Of a DNA stretch of 64,000 nucleotides, positions 29,152-37,606 are shown one piece after another. The notes beneath the pieces were generated by a model, which had not been told where the DNA came from, ran no database searches, and was given only the letters and a program-made list of their open reading frames with translations. The DNA is taken from assembly GCA_001768235.1 (NCBI GenBank), contig MENK01000024.1, forward strand, positions 246,919 through 310,918, given 5' to 3'. Numbering within the stretch: the stretch's first letter is position 1; each line of letters begins with the position of its first letter. The position numbers and the translations under genes are program-made. The stretch is from Bacteroidetes bacterium GWB2_32_14 (GTDB lineage: Bacteria; Bacteroidota; Bacteroidia; Bacteroidales; UBA12077).

Positions 29152-29628
29152 TCAAAATCCAACTCTTGGTACCTTACGCCAAATGATATTAATTCCGACA
29201 CAGGCTCTTGTTTCTGAGCCATCTTCGGGTTTTACCCGTTCTGCAAGGAGTGTAATTTCAAGAATTACAGAACGTGTATTCTCATTTGTAAACCCAATTG
29301 ATTCGATATAATTTTCATTTGCATTATCGTATATTGTTTCTTTTGTTTCGGCATCAAGAATCCTAAAATGAACGGGTTCATAATTTGATTCAGTACATAC
29401 AATAAATATAAAGTCTTTTTTCCCGTATAAAACAAATTTATATTCGAAAGTTTTGTTAATTTCAAGCATGGCGCTTCTCGATTGGCCGTAATTCTGAAAT
29501 GCTTGCGGGAAATTATGCCTGCATGCTTTTGACTTATGGAAACCTGAACACATTTGAGCATGTATTGGATTCAGGGCATATAATGAAATAAAAATTAGAA
29601 GGCTGTATTTTACGATTTGTTTTAACAT
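29152..29628 (-). CDS. Small secreted protein, CxGFH...YGxSRSA family (paralogue of 7950..8432)
   Basis: MCSGFHKSKAC, YGQSRSAM, LYGKKDF, YIESIGFTNENTRS, VGINIIWRKV. Confidence 0.72.
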   Translation of the reverse strand: MLKQIVKYSLLIFISLYALNPIHAQMCSGFHKSKACRHNFPQAFQNYGQSRSAMLEINKTFEYKFVLYGKKDFIFIVCTESNYEPVHFRILDAETKETIYDNANENYIESIGFTNENTRSVILEITLLAERVKPEDGSETRACVGINIIWRKVPRVGF

Positions 29629-29640
29629 TTTACAGGGGAT

Positions 29641-30519
29641 CTACTTTTCATAATAAGTTACGATACTTTTGCGAACTTGTGTAATTGATTTCTTGAAGTT
29701 TTTGAAAGCTTCATCATTAATAATAAATTCTGTTCCGCCTTCAATTTTTAATTGATTTCCCTCTCCCCTGGAAACTTTTGTTTCTACATTGGTTGCTTGC
29801 AATTGTTCAAACATGAGCTTTAATTCATTCAATTCGCCAAGAATACTTTTTACATAAACATCGGAGCTATATTGCATTGTAAAATTATAAAAGTTGTCAA
29901 ATACATATTTTTGTTCAAAAATACGTGTAACCATATTTTCGAAATCCGATATGTTATTAATATTCATTGAAGCCAGGTAAAGCGATTCAACAATAGCACC
30001 GGTAGTAATTAACGCTAAAATATTATTCCTGTTAGTATTTTCTAATAAGTCTGAAAGTTTATAGTAAAGTTCCTGTGAAATGCTTTGCAATGAATCGCCA
30101 TTAATTATATTCGCCTGAATCCTGTTTAATACAGATTCGTCGATTAAACCAAACAAATTGATTTTTTCAGATAAATCGCGGATAACTTTTAAATACTCAA
30201 TCTCAATATGTGTTTCATCGGTATAACTTAAATAAGCGAAATCGGCAATATAAACCCCAAGTACAATAGCCTGGTAACGGGTGTCTATGTATTTTACCGA
30301 GTTTTCAACGGGATTCACGAATGAAGGATCAGGTTTCATGTTTTCCATAAAAATCTCATTTATGATCTCGTCGGGCGAAGGTAAAAGAAACATGATTTCA
30401 GAATCATTGTCTGAAACAGCTAACTCATCTGTGTCGGAAACATTTGTTTTATCGGATTTACATTGAATTAAAGTTATAATGAAACCCAAAACAAGAATAA
30501 AATGCGTGATTGTTTTCAT
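29641..30519 (-). CDS. Predicted lipoprotein, 292 aa
   Basis: LVLGFIITLIQCKSDK lipobox-like N-terminus; sits 11 nt downstream of the ABC transporter gene. Confidence 0.75.
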   Translation of the reverse strand: MKTITHFILVLGFIITLIQCKSDKTNVSDTDELAVSDNDSEIMFLLPSPDEIINEIFMENMKPDPSFVNPVENSVKYIDTRYQAIVLGVYIADFAYLSYTDETHIEIEYLKVIRDLSEKINLFGLIDESVLNRIQANIINGDSLQSISQELYYKLSDLLENTNRNNILALITTGAIVESLYLASMNINNISDFENMVTRIFEQKYVFDNFYNFTMQYSSDVYVKSILGELNELKLMFEQLQATNVETKVSRGEGNQLKIEGGTEFIINDEAFKNFKKSITQVRKSIVTYYEK

Positions 30520-30529
30520 GAGTATTTAT

Positions 30530-33500
30530 TTAAAAAGGTTTCTTGCTAAATAACAAATATAGTAAAATTGAAACAATAATTGTCATTATCCATAATGTGA
30601 TAATGTTAAATGCCAAAGTATTCATGGTATGCCTGCCAATTTTTTTTGTTGAAGAATAAAACTGGGCCCTTCCTGATTTTGAATCAGGTACCTGGTATAT
30701 GGGCTCGATTTTTCGAAGAATAACATTTTCGCTAACAGTATATGTTTCCAGGTTTGTCCTGTTAAGAACAATTTCGGCAAGTTTTACATTATAATGCTTG
30801 TTTTTAAATTCGTTAAAACTTTTATTGTCCCCTATATTTTTATGCAATGCGCGAGTTATTTTATCTTTATCAATACTTAAATTATTGAGTCGTTTACCAT
30901 AATATGTTTTTGCCGTTTTCAGGTAATTCTCAGTTCTGGTTATCATTTCGTTTGTTAATTCGTTTGGGTTAACCTGGTTGATATTTTTAAAACCACCGGC
31001 ATAATCTATCTTTTTTAACCCGTTTTTAAGTAAGGTTATTTTATTTATTCTTTCTGAATTTTCGGGATGGTCAGAATCCTGCATTATTTCATTAAGTGTT
31101 TTTGAAAGAACGGGTATTAAAAAAATTAAATCGAATTTTACATTGCTTTCGTCCATTTCAATATCGAAATAGCTTTTCTGGTACGGGTTATTTTTAAATT
31201 GAGCAACCATAAGAGCCTCGTATGCCCAACGAGAGGCCATTATGTCGCCAATTATCGGCGTATATTGTTGTGATACAAAATTTTTATTTAGCTGATCGTA
31301 TTGAACAACAACCCCGCTTAACAAAAGTTGTGGAACAATTAAAATGGGAACCAGTATATATATTACAATAACCGAATTGAAAACAGTAGAGATGAGTAAG
31401 CCTAGTATATTGGCAAAAAAGGATGTTGCAAATAACACGAGCCAGTAAATTAAAAACATTTCTTTTATTTCAAGAATAAAATTACCGATACTCACGTATA
31501 AAAAAGTCTGTATAAGGCTTAAAAAGAAAAGGAATCCGATTTTTGAAAGCAGGTAACTTTTTTTATCAAGTTTAAGAAAAGATTCACGTTTTAATATACC
31601 ACGATCTTTAAATATTTCTTCTGCACTAATTATTAAACCGATAAAAAGAGCAACAATAACACTCATGAAAAGATACGCGTGAATATTTTTATTAAAAGCA
31701 AAAATATAACCTGAATCTGGATTGTATGGATCAACACCAGAGCGACAAAGCAACGAAAGTATTAAAGCCAGCACGGGCGAAACAAGTACAGATAAAAAAA
31801 TATACTGGTTGTTTGATATCTTACTTAGAAAGTTTCGTTTCGAGAATATTATGAATTGTTTAAACTTCCCCGGTTTTTTAAACAAAACAGAAGGCAAATC
31901 ATCATTGGTATATGTTTGATGTTCAGGTTTTGAATTTTTTTCGATGAATAACCTGTTCCATTCTTCAGGGCTCACCTTGCGTTCATTCGTGCTATTCCCG
32001 AATTCATCAATTTTTTTTTCTTCAATTATTCTGAAAACAGATTCATGATTTATGTTTCCACAAATATCGCAATGGTCGCTTGAATTGATATAACGTCCGG
32101 TGGTTTCGTTAAAATATGTAATAGAATCAACAGGATTTCCAAAATACACGGTATATCCTTCTTTGTCGAGTACTAAAATCTCGTCGAACAATTTAAAATT
32201 ATCGGAAGAAGGTTGGTGGATATTAATAATAACAATTTTTCCTTTAATAGCTTGTTCGGTTAATAGTTTCATGATTTCATCGGCATCCGACGATGATAAT
32301 CCTGACGTGGGTTCGTCGGCAAGTAAAATCCATGGTTCGCGAATAAGCTCCAGGGCAATATTGAGCCTTTTACGTTGTCCGCCACTTATAAATTTATTTA
32401 ACGGGCTCCCGGTTTTTAAATCGCGTATATCGAAAAGATCTAAATCGATTAACAGGTTATTTACTTTTTCATTTATTTCGTCTTTTGTTAATTCTCCCAA
32501 ACACAATTGAGAATTTAAAAAGAGATTCTCGTAAACCGTGAGTTCTTCAATCAATAAATCATCCTGGGGAATAAAGCCTATTAATCCTTCAGTATTCTTT
32601 GTTTCCGTGTAGAGGTTGATATGATTTATCAGAACATCGCCTTTGTCGGGTTTAAGTGAACCGTTAAGCAAATTTAACAAGGTTGATTTCCCCACACCGC
32701 TCCGCCCGATTATACCAACCAGCTGGCCAGTGTTAAATGTAACCGATAAATTATGAACCCCAGTTTTGCTGTTACGATACCTGTATTCAAGGTTGTTTAC
32801 CCGGATGCTTATTTTAGGAACATTATCTGTTAAAAAAAGTTTTAAAATGTCGTTAAAATAAATGGGGGCAGAGTTTTCGAAACTTATTACTGTTCCTTTG
32901 TTTAAAATATAAATGTTATCGGTGAAAATCAGGTTGTGGTTTAATTTTAAATTTTCAGAACCTTTATAATAAAACAATATTGTTTCAACATTGGCTATAT
33001 GTAAAAAGTAGATTTGTCCGCCGATGTTTTCTTTTTCTATAAAGGTAAATTCTGTGTCGAAAAGTTTTTTGCTTCCAAATACCAGCAAATCTTTTTTGTT
33101 ACTGATATCGAACAATTTTTCATTTATAAACGATTTGCAGTTTAAAAAATCGGATGGATTAATTTTAAAATTTTCTGCAACAGATTGCAATACCCAATGA
33201 ATTGATTTATTTCCTGCTAACTGTTGCTGGAAATATTTGAATATGTATTTTTCGAAAATGAGTAAACGGATTACCAGTTGTAACCGGTATTTTTGGGGCA
33301 TTGTAGCATTTATCTGCAGTGTTGTTTGTTCAAGTATCGTGTAAAGAAATTCAGAATCTTTCGATTCGTTTTTCATTCCTTTATACTGTTCATAATAATT
33401 TTCAAATAAAATAATGTACTCGTTAATTAGCTGAGCTGTAAAATCTTTTTTTAAAAATAAACGGATAAACTGCTTAATATTATCAATAGATACCACGGGA

Positions 33501-33559
33501 AATAAGTTTGCAATTATTGCAAATAATCTTACCAGGTAATCTATTATTGCTTTATTCAA
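30530..33559 (-). CDS. ABCG-like transporter: N-terminal helical domain, ATPase and permease fused
   Basis: IIGRSGVGKSTLLNLLNG Walker A; SGGQRKRLNIALELIREPWILLADEPTSGLSS signature and Walker B; C-terminal multi-TM region. Confidence 0.92.
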   Translation of the reverse strand: MNKAIIDYLVRLFAIIANLFPVVSIDNIKQFIRLFLKKDFTAQLINEYIILFENYYEQYKGMKNESKDSEFLYTILEQTTLQINATMPQKYRLQLVIRLLIFEKYIFKYFQQQLAGNKSIHWVLQSVAENFKINPSDFLNCKSFINEKLFDISNKKDLLVFGSKKLFDTEFTFIEKENIGGQIYFLHIANVETILFYYKGSENLKLNHNLIFTDNIYILNKGTVISFENSAPIYFNDILKLFLTDNVPKISIRVNNLEYRYRNSKTGVHNLSVTFNTGQLVGIIGRSGVGKSTLLNLLNGSLKPDKGDVLINHINLYTETKNTEGLIGFIPQDDLLIEELTVYENLFLNSQLCLGELTKDEINEKVNNLLIDLDLFDIRDLKTGSPLNKFISGGQRKRLNIALELIREPWILLADEPTSGLSSSDADEIMKLLTEQAIKGKIVIINIHQPSSDNFKLFDEILVLDKEGYTVYFGNPVDSITYFNETTGRYINSSDHCDICGNINHESVFRIIEEKKIDEFGNSTNERKVSPEEWNRLFIEKNSKPEHQTYTNDDLPSVLFKKPGKFKQFIIFSKRNFLSKISNNQYIFLSVLVSPVLALILSLLCRSGVDPYNPDSGYIFAFNKNIHAYLFMSVIVALFIGLIISAEEIFKDRGILKRESFLKLDKKSYLLSKIGFLFFLSLIQTFLYVSIGNFILEIKEMFLIYWLVLFATSFFANILGLLISTVFNSVIVIYILVPILIVPQLLLSGVVVQYDQLNKNFVSQQYTPIIGDIMASRWAYEALMVAQFKNNPYQKSYFDIEMDESNVKFDLIFLIPVLSKTLNEIMQDSDHPENSERINKITLLKNGLKKIDYAGGFKNINQVNPNELTNEMITRTENYLKTAKTYYGKRLNNLSIDKDKITRALHKNIGDNKSFNEFKNKHYNVKLAEIVLNRTNLETYTVSENVILRKIEPIYQVPDSKSGRAQFYSSTKKIGRHTMNTLAFNIITLWIMTIIVSILLYLLFSKKPF

Positions 33560-33565
33560 TTTTTC

Positions 33566-34741
33566 TTATTTGTTATTGTTTATATTTAGTATTATTTCAA
33601 CAGTTCCTCCTGTACCGGCTTTATTGTATATTTTTAGTTCTCCATTATGCAATTCCGATATTAATTTTGCAATATACATGCTCATGTCGTTTACTTTATG
33701 ATAATCGGAGTTATTAAATGTGAAAGGCGAAAAAATTTCATCAGGATCATTCTCTGAAAAACCTTCGCCAAAGTCTGTAATCGTGCATTTAACTTTAGAA
33801 TTGAACCTGATTGTTTCAATTTCAATTGTTTTTCCATCTGGTGTATGAGAAATAGCATTTTCAATAATAAAACTAAAAAGTTTCGATAGCAATTCTTTAT
33901 CGGCATGTACAAGTAAACTGTTATCCATTTTATCAAGCAGTTGAATATTTTTCTTGAAAATAACTTCGTTATAATCGAGAAGGCAAAACCTGATAAGTTC
34001 TGTAAGGTTTACCATTTCCATTTTATATGAATAACTGTTTGAACTGAGTTCGGTTGTGAGAATTGCTTTACTGGCAAAACTTTCTAACCTTGTTATTGAT
34101 TTTTCGAGCAGTTCAATAAGATCTTTAAGGGTAGTAGCAGCTTCCTGGTTTTTAAGTAAATGCAGAGTTCCTACTATTCCTGTTAGTGGTGTTCGTATTT
34201 CGTTGCTTGTTAAATGCAGGAAGTGATTTTTCATTTTATCGAGTTTTTGAATCTCGATTAATGTTTCGTTTAGTTTTTTATTCGTTTCGCTTAATTCCTT
34301 TGTTTTTTCATTTACTTTTTCTTCTAACCAGGTATTCACATTTTTAAGTTTATCTTTACTTGATTTTAACTCGATGTGTGTTTTTATTCTTGCTGTTAGT
34401 TCTGTTGTATCGAAAGGTTTACTTATATAATCCTGGGCATTTAGCTCGAATCCTTTAACAACACTGTATTTATCGGTTTTTGCAGTAAGAAAAATAACAG
34501 GCACATCATCAAAATCTTTATTTTTTCTTATTTCCCGGCATACTTCAAATCCATCCATCCCAGGCATCATAATATCGAGCAAAATAAGATCGAACATTTC
34601 TGTTTTGATCCATTCCAATGCTTCGCTTCCGCTTTGAGCATATTCAACAAGATAATTGTTTTTTTCAAGCAGGTTTCCAAGTACTTGTAGGTTTTGTGGG
34701 TTATCATCAACAATTAAAAGTTTAAACTTTTCGTCAACCAT
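33566..34741 (-). CDS. REC + degenerate histidine-kinase (pseudokinase) protein
   Basis: Intact receiver (LLIVDDNPQN, LILLDIMMPGMDG, FLTAK, SKPFD); H-box reads LTSNEIRTPLTG (His to Asn); G2 box degenerate (VNDMSMYIAKLI). Confidence 0.88.
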   Translation of the reverse strand: MVDEKFKLLIVDDNPQNLQVLGNLLEKNNYLVEYAQSGSEALEWIKTEMFDLILLDIMMPGMDGFEVCREIRKNKDFDDVPVIFLTAKTDKYSVVKGFELNAQDYISKPFDTTELTARIKTHIELKSSKDKLKNVNTWLEEKVNEKTKELSETNKKLNETLIEIQKLDKMKNHFLHLTSNEIRTPLTGIVGTLHLLKNQEAATTLKDLIELLEKSITRLESFASKAILTTELSSNSYSYKMEMVNLTELIRFCLLDYNEVIFKKNIQLLDKMDNSLLVHADKELLSKLFSFIIENAISHTPDGKTIEIETIRFNSKVKCTITDFGEGFSENDPDEIFSPFTFNNSDYHKVNDMSMYIAKLISELHNGELKIYNKAGTGGTVEIILNINNNK

Positions 34742-34801
34742 ATATTTGGTTATTTAATAATTATAAATATTTATTAAAAGTTATGATTTTGCTATTCCTG
34801 T

Positions 34802-37183
34802 TTACTTTTTTAAAGTTTTTAGCTTGTCAAGTATTTTACCCAAGTCGTTTATTAATTGTTTTTCCTTTTCAACATTAAATGATTTTGAAGCACTTAATAA
34901 TTCATTTCCAATTGCTGCAATTGCATCTAATTTATGTTTTTTACCCAGGATATCTAAACTAAATCCCAGTTCATTTACCAGCTTTTTAGGCCTTATTTTT
35001 TGTAATTGATTAACTATGGGTATTATGTTATTGTTAATATCAACAATTAACTCATCTATATTGTTAATTTTAATTTCATTATATATATCTAAGTCTAAGT
35101 TATCAATTTCTCCTGATTCGTTATAGTTGGCAGAAAGAAAGGTTTTTAATATAGATTTGAGTTCCCTGTAATCTATTGGTTTGGTTAAATATCCTGCAAA
35201 CCCTATATTCATAACCTGTTCCCGTTCATTGTTTAAATTATATGCTGTAATTGCAATTACAGGAATATCTTCCCATTCAGGGTTTTGCTGTATCTTTTTA
35301 AATGTTTCGAACCCATCTAAATTCGGCATTAGCAAATCCATTAAAATTAAACATGGTTTACTTTTCTCTATCAATTCAATGGCTTTGTTACCGTCTGGTG
35401 CTTCGAAAACGTTAAAGTTCAGTTTTTTTAAATACAGGCTTATTACTTGCCTGTTGCTGTCAATATCATCAACCACCAGGATATTTGCTTTTTTAAATTG
35501 ATAAACTTCGTGTTGCAATATTTTATTTTTTTCAGTTAAACCCTGGCTGGTTGAAATTTCAATGTTTTTTAACCTGACAATAAATGTACTTCCTTTTCCT
35601 TTTTCACTTACAACATCAATCTCCCCATTAAAAAGCTGGATAAGTTTCTTGGAGATTGCTAATCCAAGTCCAGAGCCTTCATATTTTCTGTCGTTATCTC
35701 CTTCTATTTGTTCAAATACATTGAATATTCTTTGTTGTTGATCTTTATCAATTCCAATACCCGAATCTTCGATTTGGATTGTCAAATTAATTGTATCCTT
35801 GTTTACAGTTTTATAGGTAACGGATACTTTAATAAAACCCTGATGCGTAAATTTTAAGGCGTTGCTCACCAAATTAAGCAAAATCTGTTTTATACGAAGC
35901 TCATCGAGTAATAAGTAAGTGGGTAACCCGGGATCAACATTTGTAATAAATTCAATGCTCTTTTCTTTTATTTTAAATTTAAAAATATCTGCAATTTCTT
36001 GTACTACAAATCTTAAATTTACCGGTTCTTTTTTCATTTCAATTTTCCCTGCTTCAATTTTCGAGAAGTCGAGAATGTCGTTTATTAAACCGAGCAAGGT
36101 TTTACCGCTGGCCTGAATGGAACGTACATAATTAACCTGGGCGGTATTTGATATTTCGTTTATTAATACCTCGGCATAGCCTAAAATGGCATTCATAGGG
36201 GTGCGAATCTCGTGGCTCATGTTGGCTATAAATTCACTTTTAGCTTTATTTGCTGCTTCTGCCGCGAGCTTTGCTTTGAGTGTTTCTTCTTCCATCATAA
36301 TCCTGTAAGAAATATTCTCTTCGAGTAACCTGATTTCAGTAATATCGTTAAAAATTACAACCATATTTTCTCCAATGGCAGAAGCGTGTAACTGGATAAC
36401 TTTTTCTTTACCATCTTTACATGTAACAATAGTTTCAAGTGGTTCTATAGGTAAATTCGTTTTAAATATTTTTGCTATCCGTTCGTTCCATTGTTTAATA
36501 TAATTGTTACGCATTTCTTTATTCGGATAAGCTCTTAAATACCAATCATTAATAGTGGGTACATCTTTTAAAGTATAGCCAAAAACCCTTGTAAATTGGT
36601 GATTTAAATCAGTAATAATGGTTTCTTTATTTGAAATACCAATGGGTATAGGCGATAAATCAATTATCTTTCTTAATTTTCTTTCGTTTTTTTCGAGCTC
36701 ATCCTTTGATTCTTCCAGTTCGACAAGAATCTCGTTTTTCGTGTTAATAGATTCTTTTAATTTTATTGTTTGCAGTCTCAGCTTGTTTGTTAACTCTATG
36801 TTTTTTTGGCGTAAAACATAATCCTGAATGGCACTGTCTATTATTGGTTTAAGCTCTTCACGGGTCCAGGGTTTTTTAACATACCTGAATATTTTAGCCC
36901 TGTTTACTGCTTCTTCCAGTGCAATTATATTGTTAAAGGCTGTTAATAATATTCGGTTTGGGCCAGGTTTAATTTTTAATAAGTGTTCAAAGAATTCAAC
37001 CCCCGACATTTGTGGCATGGCCTGGTCTGAAATTATTAAATCAAAATCTTGTTTTTCAATTATTTTAAGAGCTTCGAATCCTGAAAAGGCGGTTATTATA
37101 AAATAATCATACTGGAAAACTTCGGTAAAAAGAAGCAGGTTAGTTTCCTGATCGTCGATATAAAGAATTTTATAACGTTTCAT
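34802..37183 (-). CDS. Hybrid histidine kinase (REC-PAS-HisKA-HATPase-REC)
   Basis: LYIDDQETNLLLF..LIISDQAMPQMSG; FIANMSHEIRTPMNAILGYAEVL; GSGLGLAI; C-term LVVDDIDSN..LILMDLLMPNLDG. Confidence 0.94.
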   Translation of the reverse strand: MKRYKILYIDDQETNLLLFTEVFQYDYFIITAFSGFEALKIIEKQDFDLIISDQAMPQMSGVEFFEHLLKIKPGPNRILLTAFNNIIALEEAVNRAKIFRYVKKPWTREELKPIIDSAIQDYVLRQKNIELTNKLRLQTIKLKESINTKNEILVELEESKDELEKNERKLRKIIDLSPIPIGISNKETIITDLNHQFTRVFGYTLKDVPTINDWYLRAYPNKEMRNNYIKQWNERIAKIFKTNLPIEPLETIVTCKDGKEKVIQLHASAIGENMVVIFNDITEIRLLEENISYRIMMEEETLKAKLAAEAANKAKSEFIANMSHEIRTPMNAILGYAEVLINEISNTAQVNYVRSIQASGKTLLGLINDILDFSKIEAGKIEMKKEPVNLRFVVQEIADIFKFKIKEKSIEFITNVDPGLPTYLLLDELRIKQILLNLVSNALKFTHQGFIKVSVTYKTVNKDTINLTIQIEDSGIGIDKDQQQRIFNVFEQIEGDNDRKYEGSGLGLAISKKLIQLFNGEIDVVSEKGKGSTFIVRLKNIEISTSQGLTEKNKILQHEVYQFKKANILVVDDIDSNRQVISLYLKKLNFNVFEAPDGNKAIELIEKSKPCLILMDLLMPNLDGFETFKKIQQNPEWEDIPVIAITAYNLNNEREQVMNIGFAGYLTKPIDYRELKSILKTFLSANYNESGEIDNLDLDIYNEIKINNIDELIVDINNNIIPIVNQLQKIRPKKLVNELGFSLDILGKKHKLDAIAAIGNELLSASKSFNVEKEKQLINDLGKILDKLKTLKK

Positions 37184-37341
37184 TTTGGGTTTTGTTAGTA
37201 TGTTTAAATATACGTTTTTTTTCCTGAATCGGAGTAAATTTTTTATGTTTTATTAATAAAATGATTATTATATTAATCTTGATTTGATGAAGTTAAAGGG
37301 TTGGAAATAAAAAATCCCGGTTGATTTAACCGGGATTATAG

Positions 37342-37425
37342 TGCCCAGAACAAGACTCGAACTTGCACGCTTTTGACGGCGCCAGCCCCTCAAGCTGGTG
37401 TGTCTACCAATTCCACCACCTGGGC
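37342..37425 (-). tRNA. tRNA-Leu (anticodon GAG)
   Basis: Minus strand GCCCAGGTGGTGGAATTGGTAGACACACCAGCTTGAGGGGCTGG...GTTCGAGTC...CTGGGCA; acceptor, anticodon stem-loop and T-loop readable by eye. Confidence 0.93.
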
Positions 37426-37441
37426 ATTCTATTTATAATAT

Positions 37442-37494
37442 GCTGGTATATCTACCAACCTGCCTGCCGGCAGGCAGGTTCCACCACCTGGGCA
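37442..37494 (-). pseudogene. Duplicated 5' fragment of the tRNA-Leu interrupted by a palindrome
   Basis: GCTGGTATATCTACCAA + insert + TTCCACCACCTGGGCA matches tRNA sequence GCTGGTGTGTCTACCAA + TTCCACCACCTGGGCA with 2 mismatches. Confidence 0.85.
37457..37480. repeat. 24-nt perfect palindrome AACCTGCCTGCCGGCAGGCAGGTT
   Basis: Direct reading; lies inside the duplicated tRNA fragment. Confidence 0.9.
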
Positions 37495-37606
37495 ATATTT
37501 TTGAGATTACAAAATTAATTAAATTCTACAAACATCAATAATCAAAACTAAAAAAGTAGTGAGAATATTCTATCTTGATACTCACATCTTGATACTCAAT
37601 ACGAAT

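Noticed and set aside
29240-29275. TGTAATTTCAAGAATTACA near 29250 as a stray CRISPR repeat or anti-repeat
   Set aside because: Only about 11 nt of shared sequence with the repeat, inside a coding region; chance match.
8461-37183. A phytochrome or other bilin photoreceptor partner for the Rcp1-like receivers
   Set aside because: No PHY/GAF bilin-binding architecture recognised in the kinases; the receivers resemble Rcp1 only at sequence-family level.
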